A DNA stretch of 40,636 nt, from IMG/VR virus record IMGVR_UViG_3300024969_000055, positions 1 to 40,636 of that record; one strand, written 5' to 3'. Positions 30,195 to 37,145 of this stretch are shown here, piece after piece. The first letter of the stretch is position 1. Each line of letters starts with the position of its first letter. The notes below the pieces were generated by a model, which saw only the letters and a program-made list of their open reading frames with translations, was not told the origin of the DNA and did no database searches. The stretch is from a virus. Both the position numbers and the translations under genes were made by a program.

Positions 30195-30274
30195 TTGACA
30201 CCCAGCCGCTAACTCCGGCATCCTAATATCCGACCCTTCAAACCCAAGGCGTGAAACATTTCACGCCTTTTTTT
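30195..30274 (+). promoter_or_regulatory. Late promoter of the lysis/packaging operon
   Basis: A -10-like TAATAT (30224-30229) is followed after 16 bases by AAGGCGTGAAA-CA-TTTCACGCCTT (30246-30269) and a T-run to 30274. TTGACA at 30195-30200 is 23 bases from the -10, too far for unaided sigma70 use. The arrangement matches the sites at 14.4 and 17.5 kb in order, spacing and dyad core. Because of the T-run the dyad here could also be a terminator of read-through. Confidence 0.55.
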
Positions 30275-30302
30275 ATGCCTGTCGAAAAGTCACACTCTAA
30301 CT

Positions 30303-30527
30303 GTGACTGCACCTATTTTCCCTAATTATCTGGGCAAACGCCCCCGGCACTATGCGGCTGACATTATTGCGCTGCCAACTCGGGATGCGCGTTTAGCCGC
30401 TTTCCCTGAGGTTCCCGAACCCTACCGGGATTGGGTGATGGAGCTGGTGCGGGATTATTTCCTTAAACGCCATTTTTTACAGAGGTATCGCCATGCCCAA
30501 TCCCAACGCAGATTCAGCGCTCGTTAA
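30303..30527 (+). CDS. Small protein before lysozyme, 74 aa
   Basis: A 74-residue basic protein with a GTG start, overlapping the lysozyme gene by 35 bases in another frame. PNYLGKRPRHYAADIIALPT, RDARLAAFPEVPEPYRDWVM, ELVRDYFLKRHFLQRY is a pattern I have seen ahead of lysis genes in Mu-like phages. There is no signal peptide or membrane segment. Its job is unknown. It is first in the late rightward operon. Confidence 0.65.
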   Translation: MTAPIFPNYLGKRPRHYAADIIALPTRDARLAAFPEVPEPYRDWVMELVRDYFLKRHFLQRYRHAQSQRRFSAR

Positions 30528-30930
30528 TCAGTTAAAACGCCATGAGGGCTTTAGGCCGCATGTTTATCGTTGCACCGCAGGCAAGCAAACGGTCGGCTAT
30601 GGGCGAAATCTCGATGATACGGGGATTTCTGAGCGGGAGGCTACGGTACTGTTGACTCATGATATTAGTCGGGCGGCTGAGGATTTAATTGATCAAGTTC
30701 CGGTATTTCCCAATCTATCTCTAACCCGCCAAAACGTGTTGGTTAATATGGCGGTCAATATGGGCATCCCCCGGCTACTGGGCTTTAAAAAAATGCTGGC
30801 GGCGTTGCGCGCTAATGATTTTGATCGGGCGGCGGATGAAATGCTGGATAGTCAATGGGCCAAGCAGGTAGGCAACCGAGCGACCGAATTAGCGCAACAA
30901 ATGCGCACCAACGTGCTGCAAGGGGGCTAA
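30493..30930 (+). CDS. Phage lysozyme (T4-type, GH24)
   Basis: A 145-residue muramidase that cuts peptidoglycan at the end of infection. The GH24 motif is KRHEGF...YRCTAGKQTVGYG: catalytic Glu is E18; the position of T4's Asp20 is C27; the T26 equivalent is T33, with identical spacings (9 and 6). A Cys at that position is common in this subfamily, so activity is expected. The rest (QNVLVNMAVNMGIPRLLGFK, QWAKQVGNRATELAQQMR) is typical. No signal peptide is seen, so export should need the holin encoded three bases downstream. Confidence 0.93.
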   Translation: MPNPNADSALVNQLKRHEGFRPHVYRCTAGKQTVGYGRNLDDTGISEREATVLLTHDISRAAEDLIDQVPVFPNLSLTRQNVLVNMAVNMGIPRLLGFKKMLAALRANDFDRAADEMLDSQWAKQVGNRATELAQQMRTNVLQGG

Positions 30931-30933
30931 GTT

Positions 30934-31353
30934 ATGTTTGGAATAGATGATGCGGTCGCCGCAGTCGCTACATTAGCGGATTCGGCGGTTAAACGGATCT
31001 GGCCGGACGCGACGGAAGTTGAAAAAGCCAAGCTGGCCCAATTAACCCAGGAAATGCAAAACGAGTTTTTATTATTGGCCGGGCAGATGGACACCAATAA
31101 GCTGGAGGCGCAAAACGCCACTGTGTTTGTGTCGGGCTGGCGGCCGTTTGTCGGTTGGGTCTGTGGTGCGGCGCTGGCTTATGCGGCGTTGATCGAGCCG
31201 GTAGCGCAGTTTATCGCGGTGGTGGTGTGTCAGTATCAAGGTGCTTTCCCTGCGATAAATACTGACGTGACCTTGCAAATCCTGCTCGGGCTGTTGGGTC
31301 TGGCCGGGATGCGTTCTTTTGAAAAGAAAGCCGGCGTGGCGAGGAGGAAGTAA
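30934..31353 (+). CDS. Holin of the 3-TM family
   Basis: A 139-residue membrane protein. A hydrophilic, coiled N-terminal part (VEKAKLAQLTQEMQNEFLLL) is followed by SGWRPFVGWVCGAALAYAAL, a second hydrophobic run (VAQFIAVVVCQYQ) and a third near the end (LQILLGLLGLAGMRSFEKK), and a basic tail. The W-R-P motif and layout fit the GTA-type 3TM holin family. It should open the inner membrane for the lysozyme. Directly between lysozyme and the next gene, overlapping the latter. Confidence 0.82.
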   Translation: MFGIDDAVAAVATLADSAVKRIWPDATEVEKAKLAQLTQEMQNEFLLLAGQMDTNKLEAQNATVFVSGWRPFVGWVCGAALAYAALIEPVAQFIAVVVCQYQGAFPAINTDVTLQILLGLLGLAGMRSFEKKAGVARRK

Positions 31354-31559
31354 TGTCTCAAGATCTGCATTTATTACTCGGTGAGATCAACGGCAAGCTG
31401 GAGTTGGTCGTTAAAAATCAGGACAAGATGGATGGCAAGATTGACGGTTTAAGCAACCGGATCAGCCATGTCGAGTCCAGGGCGGCTAAGCACGGCATGA
31501 TTACCGGCGCGGTGGCGGCGGTGGGCGTAGCGTTGATTAAAGGCAAGTTGGGGGTTTAG
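31353..31559 (+). CDS. Small coiled-coil protein with C-terminal membrane segment
   Basis: A 68-residue protein: heptad-like first half (LLLGEINGKLELVVKNQDKM) and a short hydrophobic end (HGMITGAVAAVGVALIKGKL). The pattern is common just after holin genes in Mu-like phages and it may act in lysis timing. It is not an obvious spanin. Its stop overlaps the GTG of the small terminase. Confidence 0.65.
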   Translation: MSQDLHLLLGEINGKLELVVKNQDKMDGKIDGLSNRISHVESRAAKHGMITGAVAAVGVALIKGKLGV

Positions 31560-32056
31560 TGGCCCATTCACCGGAAAAAATCCAGGCGGTTCGGAAGCTG
31601 TTTGTCTACGAGCGCTTGCCGTTGCCGGAGGCGGCTGCCCGTTGCGAGGTGAGTTATAGCGCGGCTCAGGCGTGGAAGAAGAAAGCCAAGGCGGCCGGTG
31701 ATGATTGGGACAAGGCGCGTAATGCGTCCAGGATGGCGTCCGGTGGTTTGGGCGATATTACCAATCAGCTGCTGGAGGATTTCGCGCTGCTGTTTCAATC
31801 GACGATTGAGGATATTAAAGAGGGCGAGTACAACGCGCTGGACAAGGCTGAGGCGATTGCCCGCTTGTCGGATTCTTACACCAAGACGATGAAGGCGGCG
31901 GGCGGCGGCAATCCGAAGATTGCGAAGTTGTCGATTGCGATGGAGGTGCTGAGCGAGTTGGCCGGGTTTATTAAAAGCGAGTATCCGGAGGATTTGGAGC
32001 GCTTTGCACGGATTTTGGAGCCGTTTGGGGTAAGGGTTAGCGAGGTGTTTGGGTGA
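31559..32056 (+). CDS. Small terminase subunit (DUF1804, Mu gp27-like)
   Basis: A 165-residue protein of the DUF1804 family, which in Mu-like phages recognises DNA for packaging. A GTG start overlaps the previous stop. Residues about 5-40 form a helix-turn-helix (RKLFVYERLPLPEAAARCEV, SYSAAQAWKKKAK); the middle is oligomerising helices (DITNQLLEDFALLFQSTIED), and the end IAKLSIAMEVLSELAGFIKS. Gene order (lysis, DUF1804, large terminase, DUF935) is that of Mu. Confidence 0.86.
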   Translation: MAHSPEKIQAVRKLFVYERLPLPEAAARCEVSYSAAQAWKKKAKAAGDDWDKARNASRMASGGLGDITNQLLEDFALLFQSTIEDIKEGEYNALDKAEAIARLSDSYTKTMKAAGGGNPKIAKLSIAMEVLSELAGFIKSEYPEDLERFARILEPFGVRVSEVFG

Positions 32057-32271
32057 TGGAGAACATTGCTTGTGGCGCTAATTTTAGCATTGCTGAGCTT
32101 ATTAACCACATGGCAGCGATGGGCGCTAAGAAGGGCCATATGGAGCGCATCACGGTTTTAACCGAGACGCAGCGGATTACGTTATATGTGGGTGTGGCGG
32201 CTGTTGAAGAGGTTGCGTCTACCGATCAGGTGGTAAGCGACATAATCGCTAAGCTGCAAGTCGTTAAATAG
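32056..32271 (+). CDS. Small hypothetical protein, 71 aa
   Basis: A 71-residue protein that starts on the terminase stop (GTGATG; I use the ATG at 32056). CGANFSIAELINHMAAMGAK and ITLYVGVAAVEEVASTDQVV look like a small alpha/beta fold. No family is recognised. It is the last gene before the non-coding stretch of 32.3-32.57 kb. Confidence 0.55.
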   Translation: MENIACGANFSIAELINHMAAMGAKKGHMERITVLTETQRITLYVGVAAVEEVASTDQVVSDIIAKLQVVK

Positions 32272-32572
32272 GGCTTTAAATGCTGTTTAATTATTTTTTA
32301 AGATTTTTTCGTACAACCCAAAGAGAGCGGCTTTTAAGGAGAGTCATTGGGGTGATTCAGCCATTACCTGAACACCCATGGCGTTCAACGGACAGGGAGC
32401 GGCCACGGCAATTGGCGTCGGATTATGGCTGAATTGGGGCGGACTCGAGTAATGGCCGGTAGTCCGCCTTTTTTGATCATGTTCTCACGCCTGTCCAAAG
32501 CTTGTTGAATGGGCGTTGCGTGGGAACTCAGCAATTAAGGGTACGTACAGCGTCCCCTACGGGACTAAAGCA
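32272..32572 (+). other. Structured non-coding stretch in the late operon
   Basis: No gene is visible in these 301 bases. An A/T-rich start gives way to a foldable region: ATTCAGCCAT (32355-32364) pairs with ATGGCTGAAT (32425-32434), enclosing TGAAC-9-GTTCA (32369-32387). Then comes the terminator at 32438-32474. The last part (32475-32572) holds half of an ATTCCCACGC-type repeat. The layout fits an RNA of roughly 120-190 bases ending at the terminator, or an attenuator ahead of the large terminase. Confidence 0.5.
32438..32474 (+). terminator. Strong intrinsic terminator GGCGGACT/AGTCCGCC + T6
   Basis: GGCGGACT (32438-32445) and AGTCCGCC (32461-32468) pair perfectly over 8 bp with a 15-base loop and are followed by six T (32469-32474). 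It stands within the late operon, before the large terminase, which is unusual. Confidence 0.75.
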
Positions 32573-32920
32573 ATGACAATCGATACCAGAGACAAAGCGC
32601 GAGAACTAATTGCAGCAGCTGGGATAACGACAGCAAATGTGACCGAAGAGCAACTAGCGGCATTGCAGGAACACATTAATGCCAGAATGGTTGAAAGTGG
32701 TAATTATCGCGGCTCATACAGAATGAATGATGAAGTGTCTCCATACATGACGTGCCAAACCGACCAATGGGACGCGCGAGAAGCTGTATCGTTTAACCGG
32801 GACGGATTTATTGGACTCGCAGGATGGGCTGACAATGACAATATAAAACCTATCTTGCTCGGTATTGGCGACTGGCTGGGCAATTACAGGGCATAACCAT
32901 ATTTGATCTGGTTCCCACGC
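32518..32920. repeat. 10-bp inverted repeats flanking a small gene
   Basis: GCGTGGGAAC (32518-32527) and GTTCCCACGC (32911-32920) are exact reverse complements, about 383 bases apart, on either side of the gene at 32573-32896. The same word in hairpin form is at 9806-9832. It may mark an inserted small cassette. Confidence 0.6.
32573..32896 (+). CDS. Hypothetical protein, 107 aa, flanked by inverted repeats
   Basis: I start at the ATG at 32573 (MTIDTRDKARELIAAAGITT). A longer frame begins with TTG in the inverted repeat and is less likely. The 107-residue protein has an N-terminal helix (LRLHIN-like VTEEQLAALQEHINARMVES) and a YM-C-Q-D-W-DAREA-FN-DGFIG-GWADNDN-PIL-G block, with a polar, aromatic-rich C-terminus. 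No family is recognised. It is enclosed by GTTCCCACGC-type inverted repeats and preceded by a terminator, so it may be an insertion in the packaging operon. Confidence 0.55.
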   Translation: MTIDTRDKARELIAAAGITTANVTEEQLAALQEHINARMVESGNYRGSYRMNDEVSPYMTCQTDQWDAREAVSFNRDGFIGLAGWADNDNIKPILLGIGDWLGNYRA

Positions 32921-32959
32921 GCTGCGTTGTAATTAAGTAACTATTTTAGAGGGTATGTG

Positions 32960-33205
32960 ATGGCTGTAAATATTGGCGATCGGGTTGGTGCAATTTTAGA
33001 AGCAGACAAAGAGACTGTTCATCTACTCGGTTATGGTGTTTATGAAGGTGAGCATTTGCTACCTGATTGCCCAATTAAAAACCCTAAGATCCTGTTAGAT
33101 GACGGCAATGTTGTGTGGGGTTATCAATGCTGGTGGGCTGCAGAAGATAAAGTTCGTGAAAGGATTGGTAACCGCACTGTGGTTGCTGCCACCCTTAATG
33201 ATTAA
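32960..33205 (+). CDS. Small hypothetical protein before large terminase, 81 aa
   Basis: An 81-residue protein (ATG at 32960, preceded by GAGGGTATGTG). MAVNIGDRVGAILEADKETV, HLLGYGVYEGEHLLPDCPIK, VWGYQCWWAAEDKVRERIGN is a pattern found in small phage proteins beside terminase genes: a beta-barrel-like start and a Trp/Cys-rich middle. No role is known. It ends 11 bases before the large terminase. Confidence 0.6.
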   Translation: MAVNIGDRVGAILEADKETVHLLGYGVYEGEHLLPDCPIKNPKILLDDGNVVWGYQCWWAAEDKVRERIGNRTVVAATLND

Positions 33206-33216
33206 GCTAACTCCTC

Positions 33217-34923
33217 ATGGCCGATCTATCCGAAAAAGAATTCCAAAAAGAAGTAGCTGAGCTTACTCGGGCGCTGCGCCGCGACATTGACGCCTACAGC
33301 ATCGGCCTTGATCCGTCTCCCGCTGCCATTACCGAGCGCCGCAAACGCGTGCTGCTCGGTGATTTCCGGTTTTTCGCTTACACCTATTTTCCGCACCACA
33401 TCCGTGGCGATTCTTCATTATTTCAGGCGCATTTTTGCGAGCGTTTCCCAAAGTTGCTGCGCCAGAAAGGCGGAACCCGCGACTGGTGGGTTGCGCCGCG
33501 CGGGGAGGCTAAATCGTCGCTATTAACCAAGGTCGGCCCGGTCTGGTGCGCCGTTCAGGGCTTGCTGGAAAAGCCTGAAATTCGTAAGGAGATCGGCTGG
33601 GAGGGTCTGCCGCCGCCGTTTATCGATTATATCGTGCTGCTGGGTGCCGAAACTAAGTTGCCGACCAAGTTGTTGGAGGTAGTTAAAACCGAGTTGACGG
33701 CTAACGCTGCCCTGGCACTGGATTTTCCGGATGTGTGCGGCAAGACGGCGGTGTGGAAGGTCGGCGAGTTTGTCACTAAGACGAACGTTAAGGTCGAACC
33801 GTTCGGCGCTGAGCAGGCGATCAGGGGGACTTTTCACGGGGCTTCGCGGCCTAAGTTGCTGCTGGGTGACGATCTGATTACCGATGCGGAAGCCAAGTCA
33901 CCCACCGAGCGCGAGAACCGCTGGAACTGGTTGGAAAAGTCGATTGATTATCTGGGCCCGCCGGATGGGTCGGTCAAATACATGGGCGTGGGGACGATTT
34001 TAAATAAAGACGATCCTATCTCCCGCGCTAAAAAGACCATCGGCCATTTGGTGCATCATTTCAAGGCGATTGTACAGATGCCGACGAATGATGATCTGTG
34101 GGCTCAGTGCGAAGAGCTGATGCACAACGACGATAAGCGTACTGAACTGCGGCTGGCCGATAAAGGCGATGTGGTGGAGGTGGAATCGCTGCCGTCGTAT
34201 CAGTTTTACAGGCGTCATAAAAAGGCTATGGATAAGGGGGCGGTGATTTCGTGGCCTTCGGTGCGGTCGCTGTATACGTTGATGCGGGCCCGAGCGAAAA
34301 GCCGCAGGGCGTTTGCGACGGAAATGCAGGGCGATGCGCGGTCCGATGAGGATAAGGTGTTTACGTCGTATCAATTTTGGGTGCAGCGCTTATCGCATTG
34401 GATTTTTTATGGCGGCTGCGATCCGTCGATGGGCAAGGGACAAAAGTCGCATCCCAGTGCATTGCTGGTCGGCGGCTTTGATCCGGTATCGTTGATTTTG
34501 CATGTGATGTATGTGAGCCGAAAGCGGCGGGTGCCAAGTAAGTTGGCGGCTGATTTAATCATGCTGCAAAAGGAGTTCAATTGCCAGGCGTGGGGCTTTG
34601 AAAGCGTCAATGCTTACGATTATATGCGCACGGAGTTTATCGATGCGGCGTTGCGGCAACAGGTGTATTTGCCGCTGGTCGGGGTGACCACCAATGTGCC
34701 GAAAGAGGTGCGCATTGATGGCTTGGAGCCGGTGATTAGTTCGATGTCGCCGCGTATTTTGTTCCAGGCCGATCAGACGCAGTTGACGGATGAGATGGAT
34801 ACCTTTCCGGAGCCGCAGACTGAGCATGATTACGATGGGCTGGATGGGTTGCAGATTTTGTATGCAACGGCGGTGTCCAGGGCTGGCGGGGTGCCGCGGA
34901 TTGTTACGCGGTCGAGGGGGTAA
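33217..34923 (+). CDS. Large terminase subunit (Mu gp28-like)
   Basis: A 568-residue packaging motor. Walker A-like motif WVAPRGEAKSSLLT with K99; Walker B LLLGDDLITD with D218 and D219; nuclease-domain aspartate D402 in FYGGCDPSMGKG. The end is the RNase-H-like nuclease (QWGFESVNAYDYMRTEF-like segment, EHDYDGLDGLQILYA). It translocates DNA into the head and cuts the filled genome. Order (small terminase, large terminase, DUF935 portal) is the Mu order. Confidence 0.92.
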   Translation: MADLSEKEFQKEVAELTRALRRDIDAYSIGLDPSPAAITERRKRVLLGDFRFFAYTYFPHHIRGDSSLFQAHFCERFPKLLRQKGGTRDWWVAPRGEAKSSLLTKVGPVWCAVQGLLEKPEIRKEIGWEGLPPPFIDYIVLLGAETKLPTKLLEVVKTELTANAALALDFPDVCGKTAVWKVGEFVTKTNVKVEPFGAEQAIRGTFHGASRPKLLLGDDLITDAEAKSPTERENRWNWLEKSIDYLGPPDGSVKYMGVGTILNKDDPISRAKKTIGHLVHHFKAIVQMPTNDDLWAQCEELMHNDDKRTELRLADKGDVVEVESLPSYQFYRRHKKAMDKGAVISWPSVRSLYTLMRARAKSRRAFATEMQGDARSDEDKVFTSYQFWVQRLSHWIFYGGCDPSMGKGQKSHPSALLVGGFDPVSLILHVMYVSRKRRVPSKLAADLIMLQKEFNCQAWGFESVNAYDYMRTEFIDAALRQQVYLPLVGVTTNVPKEVRIDGLEPVISSMSPRILFQADQTQLTDEMDTFPEPQTEHDYDGLDGLQILYATAVSRAGGVPRIVTRSRG

Positions 34924-34928
34924 ATACC

Positions 34929-35165
34929 ATGATAAATGTTAATACTGAATTTGACATTGAAAGAATTGATAACGGCTTGCTGGTTACCAGCGGGATTGGC
35001 GACGAGCAAACAAGGAGGTATTACGAAAATATTAATCAGGTCATTAGCGCATTGACGACCGAATTAGAAGAGCAATTTAAACAATCCCGCCATTTTACCT
35101 GGGATGGAAATTTTAAGATTATTTTAACGGCTCATGACATAGGCAGAGAGTCCCACCATGATTAA
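34929..35165 (+). CDS. Small hypothetical protein, 78 aa
   Basis: A 78-residue protein, start five bases after the terminase stop, overlapping the portal start by eight bases. It has FDIERIDNGLLVTSGIGDEQ, then RRYYENINQVISALTTELEE, an alpha/beta pattern, with an acidic end. It is more A/T-rich than the terminase and portal, as if inserted between them. No family is recognised. Confidence 0.58.
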   Translation: MINVNTEFDIERIDNGLLVTSGIGDEQTRRYYENINQVISALTTELEEQFKQSRHFTWDGNFKIILTAHDIGRESHHD

Positions 35166-36675
35166 TGTATTAAAAAAAGCCGCCAAAAAGCTGTTAGGCA
35201 CTGAGATTGCCTCGCGCACCTCCGACCCTAATTTTTACGGCGCTCTCCAGTTTTTGCCTAATCCCGACACGATCCTGCGCAAGATGGGCAAAAGCCAGGA
35301 GGTGTTTGACGCGATTATTGCCGATGCGCATGTGATCGGCGAGCTGCGGCCGATGCGGGCCAATATCATCACGTATAACTGGCGTATTTCGCCAGGCGGC
35401 GACAAACCGGAGGATATGCGGGCGTTTGAATTGGCTCAGCAGGTGTACAGCAAGCAGCCGGCACCACGTATGGGCTGGCCGGACGTGTTTTGGAATATGC
35501 ATGAGGCGATTTTACGCGGCCAGCGTATTTATGAGGTGGTTTGGAATGTGGTGGACGGTCTGCAAACGCCGGTACGGTTGATTGACCGGCCGAATCATCG
35601 CTTTGTGTATGGGCTGGACAATGATTTACGGCTGTTGACCCGTGAGAACCGCTTTGAAGGTGTGCCGGTCGATGATTATAAGTTTTTAATATCGCGGCAC
35701 ATGCCGAGTTATGACAATCCTTACGGCGTGGCGCTGCTGTCCAGCTGCTTTTGGCCGTATACGTTTAAGCATGGCGGTTTTAAGTTTTTTGTTAAGTTTT
35801 GCGAGAAGTACGGCCTCCCGTGGGCGGTCGGCAAGTATCCGGCCGGTACCGCGCAAGCGCAGATCGATGCGTTGGCGGATGGTCTGGCCCGGATGGTTGA
35901 GGATGCGATCGCGGCAATTCCGGACAGCGGCGCGGTCGAGCTGATCGAGGCCGGTTCTTCCGGGAGTCAATTGCCGCAAGAGCGCTTAATCCAGGTGTGT
36001 AATGCGGAGATGAGCAAGTGTTTGAACTCGCAAACGCTGGCTACGGAAATTAACGGTCAAGGCAGTTATGCGGCGGCACAAACGCATCGTGGCCGGGAGC
36101 AAAACAATGGCGCTGCCGATCGGAAGATTGTCGAAGACACGAATAATGAGCTGCTGGCCTGGATGACCAAGCTTAATTTTGCCGGGGCCGCTGCGCCTAA
36201 GTTTGAGTTTTACGATGAGGCGGAAGCTCGGAAGGATTGGGTCGAGGTGTTTACTGGGGCGCGGGATTTTTTGGATGTGCCGGTTAAGTTTGCGCATGAG
36301 CGTTTGCAGATCCCGGAACCGGTGGACGGTGAGGCGGTGTTGCCTAGATCGGCGGCTCCAGCTGTTTTGCCTCAGGGTTTGGGGCGTAATTTTAGTCAGA
36401 GTGATTTTGCGGCCAGCGCTGATGTCGATCCGTCGCCGGTCACTGCATTTACTAATCAACTGGCTGGGGAAGCTGCCGATCCGTTTAAGCAGATACTGGA
36501 TGTGCTTCGCGCTAAGGTCGATAAGGCTGCTAAGTCCGGTAATTTGGAAACGCTACGCGATGATGTAATCAGTAGCTATGGCGATTTGGATAGTGACGAC
36601 TTGGAAAAGGTGATGTCGTTTGCGTTTGCGGCTGCTGAACTGGCGGGGCGGTTTGATGTGCGGGAGGAAGAGTAA
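35158..36675 (+). CDS. Portal protein (DUF935, Mu gp29-like)
   Basis: A 505-residue protein of the DUF935 family: FYGALQFLPNPDTILRKMGK, LRPMRANIITYNWRISPG, RLIDRPNHRFVYGLDNDLRL, and the family core SGSQLPQERLIQVCNAEMSK-CLNSQTLATEINGQ. It forms the dodecameric portal at one head vertex for DNA entry and tail attachment. The length is usual for the family. The C-terminal A/D-rich region is variable. It is followed by the small genes and F-like protein. Confidence 0.92.
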   Translation: MINVLKKAAKKLLGTEIASRTSDPNFYGALQFLPNPDTILRKMGKSQEVFDAIIADAHVIGELRPMRANIITYNWRISPGGDKPEDMRAFELAQQVYSKQPAPRMGWPDVFWNMHEAILRGQRIYEVVWNVVDGLQTPVRLIDRPNHRFVYGLDNDLRLLTRENRFEGVPVDDYKFLISRHMPSYDNPYGVALLSSCFWPYTFKHGGFKFFVKFCEKYGLPWAVGKYPAGTAQAQIDALADGLARMVEDAIAAIPDSGAVELIEAGSSGSQLPQERLIQVCNAEMSKCLNSQTLATEINGQGSYAAAQTHRGREQNNGAADRKIVEDTNNELLAWMTKLNFAGAAAPKFEFYDEAEARKDWVEVFTGARDFLDVPVKFAHERLQIPEPVDGEAVLPRSAAPAVLPQGLGRNFSQSDFAASADVDPSPVTAFTNQLAGEAADPFKQILDVLRAKVDKAAKSGNLETLRDDVISSYGDLDSDDLEKVMSFAFAAAELAGRFDVREEE

Positions 36676-36962
36676 TGGCTAAAAAGCGTATTTATCCAAC
36701 GTACTGGAGCCAATGGTTTGGTAAGTTTGCCATTCAGAGCGTTAAATCGGGTCAACCCTGTGTTGTCTACATAGTAGGAATGAATGAATCCGGCTTAATG
36801 ATTGCAAGAAAAGTAAACACAGGAATTATCGGTTTCGTTAAGCCATGGAACTTGATCGATTATTCACCCAGGTTATTTGATCGTCTGAATGTAGCCTGGA
36901 AACTGAAGGAAGCACATCAGGTAATTGATAGACAAACTATGCGGCTTATGAGTGGGAAATGA
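36675..36962 (+). CDS. Small hypothetical protein, 95 aa
   Basis: A 95-residue basic protein, one base overlapping the portal stop. WSQWFGKFAIQSVKSGQPCV, VYIVGMNESGLMIARKVNT, GIIGFVKPWNLIDYS suggest beta strands; the end is helical. It is A/T-rich relative to the portal. No family is recognised. Probably an accessory insertion in the head operon. Confidence 0.55.
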   Translation: MAKKRIYPTYWSQWFGKFAIQSVKSGQPCVVYIVGMNESGLMIARKVNTGIIGFVKPWNLIDYSPRLFDRLNVAWKLKEAHQVIDRQTMRLMSGK

Positions 36963-37141
36963 TGAATAAATACGATCCTGAAATGTTCACGTTTTTTATC
37001 GTGGCTATAAAAAATATCACTCTTGTTGCGTGTACAGCCATAACAGTAGTTGCTTTGTTTTATTTCAGTCGTTCATGGTGGAGTTTGCTGGCTATTCTGA
37101 TGCTCGCCTTCCTTTCATCTGGTAATTTCACTAGAGATTGA
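36959..37141 (+). CDS. Small membrane protein, 60 aa
   Basis: A 60-residue protein, starting on the previous stop (ATG at 36959 or 36962). Two hydrophobic stretches (FFIVAIKNITLVACTAITVV and SLLAILMLAFLSSG) with a Trp pair between them make it an integral membrane protein. It lies in the head operon between portal and F, where Mu has no membrane gene. It may be a superinfection-exclusion or accessory protein; unproven. Confidence 0.55.
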   Translation: MMNKYDPEMFTFFIVAIKNITLVACTAITVVALFYFSRSWWSLLAILMLAFLSSGNFTRD

Positions 37142-37145
37142 GCAG

